Below the pieces are notes generated by a model. The model saw only the letters and a list, made by a program, of their open reading frames with translations, ran no database searches and was not told the DNA's origin. This document shows, piece by piece, positions 40,485-49,187 of a stretch of DNA of 64,000 nucleotides. Every line of letters starts with the position of its first letter. The stretch's first letter is position 1. Source of the stretch: CAZMXP01 sp964570285 (GTDB lineage: Bacteria; Planctomycetota; PLA2). Both the position numbers and the translations under genes were made by a program. The stretch spans positions 1 to 64,000 of the forward strand of contig CAZMXP010000011.1 in assembly GCA_964570285.1 (NCBI GenBank). The letters are read 5' to 3'.

Positions 40485-41204
40485 CTACCGGCCGCCGCGC
40501 AGGCTTTGCAGTGTCGCGGTGAGCCACGCCTCCGAGGAGACGACCGTACCGTCGCCGCGCCGCACGGTGTAGGGCTGCCCCGACCACGAGGAGCGGCTCG
40601 CGCAGATCCGGATGAAGTCCTCGGGCGTCGCCACCTCCTCCCCGGCACCCCTCCACTTTCCCTCGAGATGCTCGGCGGCCTCCGCGGGGGAATGCTCCAC
40701 CCCGTTGCGGATGAAGACGACATCCGAAGCGCGCACCTTCGCGAGCAGCGACGCGATCACCGCCCGCGCCTCCTCCCGGGAGAGGGCGTCCTCGGAGAAC
40801 TCGAGTTCGGCCTCGTCGTCGCCGAGGAGGCGGTTCTTCAGGCGGACCATGCGGAAGCGGTAGGCGTGGCCCTCGTAGGCGAAGCGGACCGTGTCGCCCT
40901 CGCGCACCGACTGCGTCGGCAGCACGCCGCCGCCGTCGGCGCGGCTGAGCGTGACCTCCACCTGCCCGCGCGTGATGTCGCCGAGGTGGACCTGGAGCCT
41001 GCCCGAGGAGCCGGGGACGGAGGCGGTCTGCCGCTGGATGACGGTGACGCGGTTGTGGCCCTCACGCAGGTCGAGGGGGCGGGCCGACGGCTGGTCGGCC
41101 GCGCGGGGCGCGGGCGTGCGCACCCAGGGTTGCCACACCGCGAGCGCTCCCAGCGCGGCCGCCGCGCCCGTGGCGACGATCAGGCCTGCGTGCGGGCGCC
41201 CCAT
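40485..41204 (-). CDS. DUF5329-like secreted or membrane-anchored protein
   Basis: 239 residues. N-terminal hydrophobic anchor (MGRPHAGLIVATGAAAALGALAVW). A Pro-rich linker, then a compact domain with EHSPAEAAEHLEGKWRGAGEEVATPEDFIRICASRSSWSGQPYTVR, matching DUF5329 in pattern. Function unknown. TACACT lies 6 nt before the ATG. Confidence 0.65.
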   Translation of the reverse strand: MGRPHAGLIVATGAAAALGALAVWQPWVRTPAPRAADQPSARPLDLREGHNRVTVIQRQTASVPGSSGRLQVHLGDITRGQVEVTLSRADGGGVLPTQSVREGDTVRFAYEGHAYRFRMVRLKNRLLGDDEAELEFSEDALSREEARAVIASLLAKVRASDVVFIRNGVEHSPAEAAEHLEGKWRGAGEEVATPEDFIRICASRSSWSGQPYTVRRGDGTVVSSEAWLTATLQSLRGGR

Positions 41205-41210
41205 CCCCGC

Positions 41211-41216
41211 AGTGTA
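41211..41216 (-). promoter_or_regulatory. -10 box, leaderless spacing (DUF5329-like)
   Basis: TACACT ends exactly 6 nt before the ATG at 41204. Confidence 0.6.
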
Positions 41217-41229
41217 GCGCCCTGTTGCC

Positions 41230-42024
41230 CTAGCCGCCTCCCGCGTCGAGCATCTGTCGCGCCAGGCCGACGTAGTAGCCGGCCGTGGGATCGACCGCGT
41301 GCGGCTTCGCCGCCTCGACGAGCGCCTCGAGTTCGGAGCGGGCGCCCGCCGGATCGCCCTGCTCCCGCCTCGTGCCCGCGATCGCGTAGCGCGCGGCGGC
41401 CTTCGTGCCCGCCCGCGCCGCGGGGTGGTCGATGACGCGCCGGAAGTGGGCTTCCGAGGCCGCCACGTCGCCCGCGAACCTGCGGTTCCAGCCGAGCTGG
41501 AACTCCGCCCACGCGGACGCCGCGCTGTCCGCCGCGACCGCCCGCTGCACGCGCTCGAAGCAGGCGTCCGACGCCGCGTAGTCCCTGTCGTTGCGCGCGA
41601 GGTAGCCGAGCTCGAAGGCGGCCTGCGCTCCCTCCTCCGACGCGGGGCCCGCACGCTCGAGGATCTCCTCGTAGCGCTGGCGAGGCGTCATGCCGCCGTC
41701 GGTCGGTGCGCCCTGCGCCGTCGCGCCGCGCGCCGCGGTGACGCCGGGCCGGACCGCGCGCTGGAGCCAGTCGCGCATCTGGACTGGCCTCTCCTGCTCC
41801 GCTTGCGCGGCCGGCGCCGGCGGCGGCGCTCCTGCCGTCGCCGCGGCGAGGCGCGACTCGAGCCGTTCCACGCGCAGCTCCAACTCCGTGATCCGGTACT
41901 CCGACGTCTCGCCGCCGCGCGACGTGCGCACGGGAGCGGGCGCGCCGCTGCCGCCGGAACCCGCGAGCCAGCCGACGAGGCCCGCGAGCACGAGCATCAG
42001 CAGGAGGAAGAGGTTGCGACCCAT
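41230..42024 (-). CDS. Membrane-anchored TPR-like protein
   Basis: 264 residues. N-terminal anchor (MGRNLFLLLMLVLAGLVGWL), a predicted coiled coil (ITELELRVERLESRLAAAT, residues 45-63), a Pro/Ala linker and then TPR-like helix pairs (AAFELGYLARNDRDYAASDACFE, AWAEFQLGWNRRFAGDVAAS, AARYAIAGTRREQGDPAGAR). Scaffold role likely. TACGAT 6 nt before the ATG. Confidence 0.68.
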   Translation of the reverse strand: MGRNLFLLLMLVLAGLVGWLAGSGGSGAPAPVRTSRGGETSEYRITELELRVERLESRLAAATAGAPPPAPAAQAEQERPVQMRDWLQRAVRPGVTAARGATAQGAPTDGGMTPRQRYEEILERAGPASEEGAQAAFELGYLARNDRDYAASDACFERVQRAVAADSAASAWAEFQLGWNRRFAGDVAASEAHFRRVIDHPAARAGTKAAARYAIAGTRREQGDPAGARSELEALVEAAKPHAVDPTAGYYVGLARQMLDAGGG

Positions 42025-42030
42025 CCCCAG

Positions 42031-42036
42031 ATCGTA
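42031..42036 (-). promoter_or_regulatory. -10 box, leaderless spacing (41230 gene)
   Basis: TACGAT ends exactly 6 nt before the ATG at 42024. Confidence 0.6.
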
Positions 42037-42207
42037 TCGCACGGGGGATCGGGAGGGGGTGCGGGGGCCGTGGGCGGACAAGACCCGGGCGCGCCCTCGG
42101 CCTCGTCCGCCCCGCTCCGGCTCGATCGCAGCCCCTTCCGCGACGGCGGGCGGGCGGCTCCACCGGGACCGTCGCGGTGGGGAGGCGCGCCGGGAGGCCT
42201 CGCGCGG

Positions 42208-42213
42208 TACGCT
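42208..42213 (+). promoter_or_regulatory. -10 box of the propeller lipoprotein gene, near-leaderless
   Basis: TACGCT ends 8 nt before the ATG at 42222. Confidence 0.5.
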
Positions 42214-42221
42214 GGTCCGCC

Positions 42222-43274
42222 ATGCGCACGCTGCCCGCGTTCCTCGCGCTCCTGCTGCTGACGGGCTGTCACGACTCGCGCGTGCTGCGGGTCGCGAACC
42301 CGCCGTCCGGCGAGCTCATCGTCGTGGCCAACCGCGCGTCGGCTTCGCTGTCGGTCTTCGACACCGGGAGCGACCTCGTCGTGGAGACCGTCCTCCTGCC
42401 GCCCGGGGCGGTCGCGGCGACGCCGGGCTACGTCGCCTACTCGCCCGTCCACGGCCGCGTCTACGTGGGCGACGATGCCAACCGCCGCATCCTCGTGCTC
42501 GCGGCCGCCGACTTCAGCCACGTCGCGGACCTCCCCATGATCGGGGATGTCTTCCACATCTGGCTCTCGGGCGACCAGCTCTGGGCGGTCGATCGCGCCG
42601 ACTTCAGCGTCGCCGCGTTCGACCTCGCGACGAACTCGCTGCTCGCGGTGGCGCCGATCCCGGCCGACCTCCGCGGGCTCGGCGGCATCCCGCACGACAT
42701 CGTCGTCGACGCCGACCACGCCTTCGTGACGGTGCTCGACGTCGACAGCGCCCCCGACGTCGTCGTGAAGTACAGCCGCACGACCTTCGCGGAGGTCGGG
42801 CGCGCCCCGGTGGGCGAGGACCCGCACGTCTTCCTCGATCCGGTCTCGCGGCGGCTCTACGTCGCCTGCCAGGACACCGACAACGTCTTCGTGCTCGACC
42901 GCGACACGATGGCCGAGATCGCCGTCATCCCGATCTTCGGCGGCCACGGCGTCTGGGTCCCCGCGCACGGCCAGACGCTCTATGTCAGCAACTTCCCGGG
43001 CCACGTCGCGGGCGGCCTCCCGGGCCCGGGCTCGGTCGGCCTCTTCGCGGTCGACCTCGCCACCGACTCGGCCATCGGCGGTCTCCCCACGCCCGTCAGC
43101 GCGCCGCACAACATCACGAGCAGCCGCGACGGACGCAAGCTCTACGTCACCCACAGCAACGGCGGCAGCGCCGTGACGGTCTACGGCCTGCCCACGCCGA
43201 CCAGCGTGCCCGTCCTGCTCGGGCAGATCGCCGTCGGGACGAATCCCTTCGGGATCTGCCAGTTCCTGCCGTAG
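42222..43274 (+). CDS. YVTN/WD-type beta-propeller lipoprotein
   Basis: 350 residues. Lipoprotein signal LLLLTGCHDSR (Cys16). Repeats of about 45 residues with the YVTN-like pattern, for example VYVGDDANRRILVLAAADF, SVAAFDLATNSLLAVAP, LYVACQDTDNVFVLDRDTM and LYVTHSNGGSAVTVYGL. A seven-bladed propeller is likely. Binding or dehydrogenase role cannot be told apart without residues for PQQ, which were not seen. Confidence 0.8.
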   Translation: MRTLPAFLALLLLTGCHDSRVLRVANPPSGELIVVANRASASLSVFDTGSDLVVETVLLPPGAVAATPGYVAYSPVHGRVYVGDDANRRILVLAAADFSHVADLPMIGDVFHIWLSGDQLWAVDRADFSVAAFDLATNSLLAVAPIPADLRGLGGIPHDIVVDADHAFVTVLDVDSAPDVVVKYSRTTFAEVGRAPVGEDPHVFLDPVSRRLYVACQDTDNVFVLDRDTMAEIAVIPIFGGHGVWVPAHGQTLYVSNFPGHVAGGLPGPGSVGLFAVDLATDSAIGGLPTPVSAPHNITSSRDGRKLYVTHSNGGSAVTVYGLPTPTSVPVLLGQIAVGTNPFGICQFLP

Positions 43275-43301
43275 ATCGGCGCGCGGTTGCGGGGCCATGT
43301 C

Positions 43302-43318
43302 GGGGGGGGCGCGGGGGG
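43302..43318 (+). repeat. Double G-tract element (G8-CGC-G6)
   Basis: In the 172-base gap downstream of the propeller gene. Confidence 0.6.
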
Positions 43319-43446
43319 ACCTAAGTCCGCCGTCAGGTCCGTCGTCCACGATGCGTCCGTGCGAACCCCGAGGCCCCGGGTCCGCATGGCGAGGCGGCGG
43401 AGGGTTCCGCGGCCGCCCGGGACGGGGCGACGTCGATGGAGGAACC

Positions 43447-44184
43447 ATGAACGGCTTGAACCTGCGCGCGGCATCGGGGCGATCGCTCACGCTGCTGCTG
43501 CTCGTCATCACGGTGCTCGCGCTCGGGACGGCGGCGCCGGAAGCGGTCGCGAAGAAGAAGAAGCAGGAGATCCCGCTTTCGATCGCCAAGGTCTACTTCG
43601 AGTACAACGCGTCGGCCAACGACCTCGGCGTGCACATCATGCTCGACGGCGAGGACTGGAAGGAGATGAAGATCTACGGCCCTCACGGCACGAGGATCTT
43701 CGAGGTCGCCGGGAAGGGGCCCTACAAGAGTCTGGGCATGACGGAGCTCTTCTTCGAGGGCGCGGAGCCGTCGCTCGACGAGTTCCCGCTCGAGGACCTT
43801 CTCGACCTCTTCCCGCAGGGGGAGTACGAGTTCGAGGGGAAGACCGTGGACGGCGACGAGATCGAGGGTGTCGGCCGGCTCAGCCACGCGATCCCGGACG
43901 GCCCCGAGGTCGAGGCGGAGGTCGGCCCGGGCGATGCGCTCCTGATCCGGTGGGACGCCGTGCACGCGCCCCCGGAGGGCTTCCCCGACGAGGCGGTGCA
44001 GGTCGTCGGCTACCAGGTCATCGTCGGCCTCTTCCAGGTCACGCTGCCGGCCACGGCCGACCGCGTCACGGTGCCGCCGGAGTTCGTCGCCGCGCTGGCC
44101 TCGGGCGTGCACGCCTTCGAGGTGCTGGCGATCGACCGGAGCGGCAACCAGAGCATCACCGAGGGCACGTTCACGATCCCGTGA
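43447..44184 (+). CDS. Secreted protein with fibronectin-type-III-like domain
   Basis: 245 residues. Signal peptide MNGLNLRAASGRSLTLLLLVITVLALGTAAPEAVAK (cleavage around 33-36). The mature protein starts IPLSIAKVYFEYNASANDLGVHIMLDGEDWKEM and continues with Asp/Glu-rich strands; the end has VQVVGYQVIVGL and VHAFEVLAIDRSGNQSITEGTF, resembling an Fn3 domain. Mostly acidic and Gly-poor. GGAGGA 4 nt upstream of the ATG is a ribosome-binding site. Confidence 0.65.
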   Translation: MNGLNLRAASGRSLTLLLLVITVLALGTAAPEAVAKKKKQEIPLSIAKVYFEYNASANDLGVHIMLDGEDWKEMKIYGPHGTRIFEVAGKGPYKSLGMTELFFEGAEPSLDEFPLEDLLDLFPQGEYEFEGKTVDGDEIEGVGRLSHAIPDGPEVEAEVGPGDALLIRWDAVHAPPEGFPDEAVQVVGYQVIVGLFQVTLPATADRVTVPPEFVAALASGVHAFEVLAIDRSGNQSITEGTFTIP

Positions 44185-44223
44185 GCCCCGGGAGCGACAG
44201 GCGCGGGGGCCCCCCCCCGCGCC

Positions 44224-44829
44224 TCAGTTCCGGAGCCAGATGTCGGTCTCGGTCGCGTGGCGCGTCGTCTTGCCGCCCGCGGCCGGCACGTCCACCTCCG
44301 CCCGGATGCGGATGACGCCGCCGGTGCGCGTGAACGTCAGCGACGCGAGGCGGTCGGCCATCATCGACGCGTTGACGTATTCGCGCCCCTTCGCGTCGTA
44401 GCGGCTCTGCTTGCGCACGAGGCGACCGCCCTCCAGCGCCCACGTGACCTTCGTCGAGTAGATGCCGGTCGCGAGGATCGTGCCGTCGTGGCTGATGTCG
44501 TCCTGCCGGATGTTGAAGGCCAGCGAGGAGGCGCTGGCCTTGTCGGCCAGCGACCAGTCGGCGTCGAGCGTGCCGTTGGCGTTGATGTCCTCGCCGTCGT
44601 CGAGCGCGCCGTTGTGGTTCTTGTCCTCCCCCCAGACCCCCGCCATCCGGATCTCGGTGACCATGCGGTGCAGGGCCACCGAGAGCTTCATCTCCGGCCC
44701 GAGCTGCTTCACGATCGCGTCGTGCGTGCGCGTATCGATGACGATGCCGGCCGCGACGGTGCCCATGACCGCGACGAAGGAGGCCGCCGCGATCGAGACC
44801 TCGAGCATCGAGAAACCGCGTTGGCGCAT
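44224..44829 (-). CDS. Pilin-like protein (PilW/GspJ class)
   Basis: 201 residues from ATG 44829 with GAGGA 9 nt upstream, chosen over ATG 44844. Prepilin signal RGFSMLEVSIAAA (Glu5 present), one hydrophobic helix. The middle carries the repeat-rich NHNGALDDGEDINANGTLDADWS, an EF-hand-like Ca-binding loop. Last of three pilin genes on this strand. Confidence 0.8.
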   Translation of the reverse strand: MRQRGFSMLEVSIAAASFVAVMGTVAAGIVIDTRTHDAIVKQLGPEMKLSVALHRMVTEIRMAGVWGEDKNHNGALDDGEDINANGTLDADWSLADKASASSLAFNIRQDDISHDGTILATGIYSTKVTWALEGGRLVRKQSRYDAKGREYVNASMMADRLASLTFTRTGGVIRIRAEVDVPAAGGKTTRHATETDIWLRN

Positions 44830-44833
44830 GGAA

Positions 44834-45982
44834 CTATTCCTCATCGGGGTTGGGCCCCTCGCGCCAGTTCAGCAACGTGTAGGTCGCGAAGCTGCGCATG
44901 ACGTGGTTGACGGCCTGGTTCGAGAAGAGGACGTCAATCGTACCGTTCACCGTCAGCGCGGTCGACTTCAGGTTGAGCGTCCCCGTGTTGAGGTTGCGCT
45001 CGACGATCAGCGCGCCGGTGAGCCGCGTGCCCGAGCCGCCGCCGGAGAAGGTGACCTCGCCGCGCACGATGACGAGGCCGACCCACTGGAAGCCGCCCGA
45101 GATCATCAGGTTGCCGTCCACGATGAGGATGCCCGCGCCCTCGGCATTGCCGGAGAGGTGGATGTCGCCCGGCGCGTAGATGACCGACGGGGAAGAGAGG
45201 GTGCCCCACGAGCCCGAGGCGAGCTTCGTGATCGTCGTGTTCGGCTTGAGCTCGATGCTCGCCGCGCGAGCGCCCTCCTCGATCAGGTCCTTGAGGTCGA
45301 GCGGCGCGACCTCGTAGACCGAGGGGCTCGCGCCCTGGCCGATGACCTTCGTGCCGGTCTTGGCCTTGAGCTGTTTCACGATGGTCAGCGGCGAGCCCGG
45401 GACGCCGATGCCCGGGACGGCCCCCGTGATCTTGTTGCCGTTGATGTCGTGCTCGAAGCCGGAGATCAGGAAGGAGTTGCCGTTGAACCCGACCTTCGCG
45501 AGGGGGTCGGCGAGGTAGGTCGCGGCGCCGACGTCCATCTTGCGGTAGCGGGCGAGCAGCGTCACGCGCACCGTGCGCGCGATGCGGTCGCAGTAGCCCG
45601 TGCTGCGGACTTCCATCAGGTCGGCCTCGTCGGCCTCGTCGGCGCGTCCGTCCTGGTCGTTGTCGGCGCCGTCGTTGCCCGCGGGTTCGAGGTTCACGAC
45701 GAAGCGGATCGCGCCCTTGCCGGTGCCCTGGAGGACGCCCTCGACCTCGCCGCCGTCCCGCAGGTCGACGTGCTCGACCTCGCTCAGCATCGCGAGCACG
45801 CGGTGCACGCCCGACTCGGCCGCCTCGTGGGCGCGCTGCGACGCGATCTGGTAGCGCGCCTGCTTCCGCACCGCCACGACCGACGTGAGCGCCGAGCCCG
45901 TGTACGCCATCGCGACCAGGGCGAAGAAGAGCACGGCGACGAGCGCGACGCCGCGTTCGGACAGGGTTCGCGGGCGCCTCAT
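44834..45982 (-). CDS. PilX-like pilus assembly protein
   Basis: 382 residues. N-terminus RTLSERGVALVAVLFFALVAMAYTGSAL is the PilX/GspK type hydrophobic start. A long domain follows with EPAGNDGADNDQDGRADEAD (Ca-binding-like) and repeated strand motifs (APGDIHLSGNAEGAGILIVDGNLMISGG, VIVRGEVTFSGGGSG), a beta-helix-like region. Overlaps the next upstream gene by 4 bp as ATGA and its stop overlaps the downstream start region. Confidence 0.78.
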   Translation of the reverse strand: MRRPRTLSERGVALVAVLFFALVAMAYTGSALTSVVAVRKQARYQIASQRAHEAAESGVHRVLAMLSEVEHVDLRDGGEVEGVLQGTGKGAIRFVVNLEPAGNDGADNDQDGRADEADEADLMEVRSTGYCDRIARTVRVTLLARYRKMDVGAATYLADPLAKVGFNGNSFLISGFEHDINGNKITGAVPGIGVPGSPLTIVKQLKAKTGTKVIGQGASPSVYEVAPLDLKDLIEEGARAASIELKPNTTITKLASGSWGTLSSPSVIYAPGDIHLSGNAEGAGILIVDGNLMISGGFQWVGLVIVRGEVTFSGGGSGTRLTGALIVERNLNTGTLNLKSTALTVNGTIDVLFSNQAVNHVMRSFATYTLLNWREGPNPDEE

Positions 45983-46452
45983 CGGTAGAGCTCCTTCGTG
46001 AACTCGAGCGGCGCGCAGACTCCCGTATCCCCGCGCACGTTGGCGAGCCACTGCACGGTCTCTTCCGTGTGATTGGCATGGCCGTCCCACCAGGCGACGG
46101 TGATCGTCACCTTGTAGTAGTCGGTGTTGCCGTTCTCGCCGTAGCCGAAGCGCACGCTGCCCGGCTTGCCGTCCGCGTCGCCCTGCTGCGGCCGTACGCC
46201 GGGCACGTCGAACGCGAAGCCGTTGAAGAGCGTGCCGACGCTGCTGAACGGCGCGCCGCTGATCTGGGAGGCGACCGCGAGCATGGCCGCGCGCACCGCC
46301 TGCTGCTGCGTCACTGTGCGCGTGAGGCGCGGCGTCTGCGCCAGCGTCGCGCCGACGCCAACCGCCACGACCGAGAGGATCGACGCCGAGAGCAGCAGCT
46401 CGATCAGCGTCAAGCCGGCCTGCGCGCGCAGGAGTCGCGTTCTGCCTGTCAT
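45979..46452 (-). CDS. Type IV prepilin-like protein
   Basis: 157 residues from ATG 46452. Prepilin signal AGLTLIELLLSASIL with Glu5. First gene of the operon 46452-44224. A globular domain with GYGENGNTDYYKVTITVAWWDG. Start upstream of the hydrophobic helix chosen from the first ATG that leaves a short leader (15 residues); an upstream in-frame ATG at 46533 is not preceded by a ribosome-binding site. Confidence 0.75.
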   Translation of the reverse strand: MTGRTRLLRAQAGLTLIELLLSASILSVVAVGVGATLAQTPRLTRTVTQQQAVRAAMLAVASQISGAPFSSVGTLFNGFAFDVPGVRPQQGDADGKPGSVRFGYGENGNTDYYKVTITVAWWDGHANHTEETVQWLANVRGDTGVCAPLEFTKELYR

Positions 46453-46597
46453 GGTGTTTTGGCCCCGCCGGACATGCCGACCGCCGACTGGAATGAACAC
46501 CGCGCACGCGAATGCGCACGGGAAAAACCGCATCCTCGACGTGCCGGTGTCCCGGCGTGGAACGCTTCGGCCGCGCGCCGATCCGGGAGAGGCGGAA

Positions 46598-46617
46598 GGG
46601 GGGGGGCGCGGGGGGGG
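46598..46617 (+). repeat. Double G-tract element (G9-CGC-G8)
   Basis: 32 nt upstream of the -10 box of the UPPC selenoprotein gene. Confidence 0.65.
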
Positions 46618-46648
46618 CCCCTCCTCGCGCTCCTCCCCCTTCCCGCGC

Positions 46649-46654
46649 TAGAAT
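46649..46654 (+). promoter_or_regulatory. -10 box, leaderless spacing (UPPC selenoprotein)
   Basis: TAGAAT ends exactly 6 nt before the ATG at 46661. Confidence 0.65.
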
Positions 46655-46660
46655 GCGCGC

Positions 46661-48472
46661 ATGCCGGTGCTCTGGTTGCTGCTGCTCGCATCGGACCCCT
46701 CGCCACTCGTCGATCTCGACGGCTCGGAGGCGGCCTTCTGCCTGCGGTTCAACGAGGGCAGGGCGTGCGTGCGCTTCGTCGCGATCGTCTCGCCCGGCTG
46801 ACCGCCCTGCGTCAAGGGTGCCCGCGCGGTGCGCGAGCGGCTGGTCGGGCGGGCAACGACGGACCTGCAGATCCACGTCGTGTGGACGAAGGTGCTGCCC
46901 AACGACACGCGCGAGCTCGCGGAGCAGAGGGCGCGGGAGATCGGGGGCGACGGCGTTTGCCAGTACTGGGACGAGGAGCAGACGATCGGCGGCCTGCTCG
47001 CCTGCGGCGCGCTCCCCATAGGCGACGCGCCGCTCGCGTGGGACGTCTACCTCTTCTTCGCGCCGGGCGAGACGTGGGAGGTGGAAGGCGCGCCGCCCGG
47101 CGTCAGCGTCTGGACGCACCAGCTTTCGGGGGCGGATCCGAAGCGGTTCGCGAAGGGCCGCATCGGCGAGGAGCTCGCCAAGGGGCTCGCGGCGATGTGC
47201 GGCACGCCGGCCGAGCGCGTCGAGGGCGCGCTTGCGCTGCTGCGCGTCGCCGAGAGCTTCGACGGCGCCGCCGTCGGCGAGGGGGGCGACAAGAGCGAGA
47301 CCTACCGCGCCTACGAGCGCCTGCGCGACAGCGCGACGCGCGAGCAGCTTCTCGCGCGCGTGAGCAGCAAGTACCCGGTCGTGCGCTGCTACGCGCTGCA
47401 AGCGCTCGCGGAGCGGCATCCCGACGTCGACCTGTTGCCGATCCTGCGCGCGCATCGGGGGGACGTCGAGCGGATCCTCACCTACGCGGGATGCGTCGGG
47501 TGGAGGGAGATGACGGGCGACGTCATGATCCGCATCGCGCGCGAGTCGGAACGGCTCTCGCCGGAACAGCGTCTCTCGCTCTTCGAGGCGGTGCTCGAGT
47601 CGCCGCTCGACGAGCGGCGCCGGATGCTGCACGACGAGAGCCTGCCCGCGGAGTGGCGCCCGAGGCTGCGCGCGCTCGCCGAGGGCGGCGACGGCGATGC
47701 GCTCGTCGCGCTCTCGCGCATGCGCGCCGGCGACGACTGGCCGCTGATCGACAAGGCGCTCCGCGCGCGGCCGCAGCCCGATCGCATGCTCCGGAACGCG
47801 CTCCTCGCCGCCGCGCACGACCCCAACCCGCAGCTGCTCTCCGCCCTCGAAGCGCTCCCGATCCCCCGCCCCAACCGGCTTCGCGACTACTACCGGGCGC
47901 TCGCGGCGCAGGAGTCCGAGCGGGCGGCGCGGATCATCGCAAGGGCGGCGGAGCACCACATGGGCGACGGCGATCAGCTCGCCGAGACGCTCGAGGAGCA
48001 CCGCGTTCCGGCCTTCACGCCGCTCTTCTGGATGCTCTGGCGCGCGGGCGTTGGCCTCTCCCCCGGCACGATCACCCACCTCGCGTCGCTCGACGCGGAC
48101 GCGGCGCGGGAACTCGCGGAGCGCGACCTCACCGTCGCGCTCGAACGGACCCCCGGGAATCTGCTGCCCGTGCTCCTCGGCTTCCTGCCCCGCGACCGCC
48201 AGGTCGAGATCCTCGTGACGGCGCTGCGCGAGGGCGTCGTCAGTGCCGCGCTCGCCGACTGCGCGGGCGCACTGCACGACCCCTCGTTCGTCGAGCCGCT
48301 CTTCGTGCTGCTCGTGGACGCCAACCCCTACCGCTACCTGCCCGCCGCCCGGGCGCTGCTCGCCTACCGGAGCCACGACATCGCCACGCGCGTGCGCGCG
48401 ACCGTCGCGAGCCACGACCACCTGCGCGCCGGGTGGGGCGGCAAGGAGGTGGGCCGGCTGCTCGGCGAGTAG
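46661..48472 (+). CDS. Thioredoxin-like selenoprotein (UPPC) fused to HEAT-like repeats
   Basis: 603 residues if TGA 46799-46801 is Sec47. The N-terminus reads MPVLWLLLLASDPSPLVDLDG and then CVRFVAIVSPG-U-PPC-VKGARAVRERL, with U47-P-P-C50 in a thioredoxin active-site helix; TDLQIHVVWTKVLPND follows as the next strand. The domain ends with QYWDEEQTIGG. Residues about 185-600 are alpha-helical repeats (HEAT/armadillo-like). After the TGA the frame continues 556 codons, so a stop is implausible. Hairpin 21-39 nt downstream can act as SECIS. The signal-like hydrophobic N-terminus suggests secretion or anchoring. Likely an extracytoplasmic oxidoreductase with a protein-binding tail. Confidence 0.9.
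46822..46840 (+). promoter_or_regulatory. Putative SECIS hairpin of the UPPC gene
   Basis: Stem CCGC/GCGG with continuing GCG/CGC after a GA bulge, loop GUG; apical loop at nt 28-30 after the UGA. Less perfect than the others because of the bulge. Confidence 0.45.
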
Positions 48473-48482
48473 CGCGGCCGCG

Positions 48483-49184
48483 CTACCTCCGGCTCGCCTG
48501 GTAGCGGCGGTCGGCCTCCTCCCAGTCGATCCGGTCGAACCACGCCTTCACGTAGGCGCCCTTGTCGTTCTTGTAGTCGACGTAGTAGGCGTGCTCGTAC
48601 ATGTCGATCAGCACGAGCGGCCTTGCGAGCCAGAGCGGGCCCACGTCGTGCGCGTCCGAAACGACGTGGTAGAGCCTGCCGTTGACCGGGTGGACGGCGA
48701 GCATCGCCCAGCCGTTCGCCGCGAGCGCGCACATCTCGAGGTCCGCGCGCCAGCGGTCGAGCGAGCCGAACCGGCGCCGGATCGCCTCGGTGATCGTCTC
48801 CGTCGGGTCGTTCGCCTCCGAGCGCATGCCGGCGAAGTAGAGCTCGTGCAGGATCACCGAGTTGGCCTTCTCCGACTGCGCCTTGCCGAGCTCGCGCCGG
48901 GCGGCGCCGTCGGTGACGCCGTCCCCGGCGTAGACGCGACCCTCGATCGACAGCAGCGCCTTGAGCGCGCCGCCGTAGTGCTTGCCGTGGTGCAGCGCGA
49001 GCTGCTCCTTCGACAGGAAGCCGGGCAGGGACTCGTAGCGCAGCGGCTGGAGCGCCTCGGCCGCGAGCGCGCTCTGCGCCGCCTCCCCCGCGGCGCAGAC
49101 CGACGTCAGCCAGCCGATGCCGGCCCCCGTCGCCGCCGCGAGCCCGAGGAACGAACGCCGCGAGAAATCATTGGCGAATTCCAT
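48483..49184 (-). CDS. Exported Fe/Mn superoxide dismutase
   Basis: 233 residues with a twin-arginine signal (SRRSFLG, residues 8-14) and a hydrophobic stretch to about residue 30. SOD signatures: HHGKHYGGAL (His65/66), VILHELYF (His113), LVLIDMYEHAYYVDY (Asp194, His198): all four metal ligands present. The second helix motif has Leu in place of the usual Trp/Phe after HE. Tat export suggests a folded metalloenzyme in the periplasm. Fourth gene of an operon with a response regulator, kinase and selenoprotein. Ribosome-binding site GGAG 7 nt before the ATG. Confidence 0.92.
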   Translation of the reverse strand: MEFANDFSRRSFLGLAAATGAGIGWLTSVCAAGEAAQSALAAEALQPLRYESLPGFLSKEQLALHHGKHYGGALKALLSIEGRVYAGDGVTDGAARRELGKAQSEKANSVILHELYFAGMRSEANDPTETITEAIRRRFGSLDRWRADLEMCALAANGWAMLAVHPVNGRLYHVVSDAHDVGPLWLARPLVLIDMYEHAYYVDYKNDKGAYVKAWFDRIDWEEADRRYQASRR

Positions 49185-49187
49185 GGT

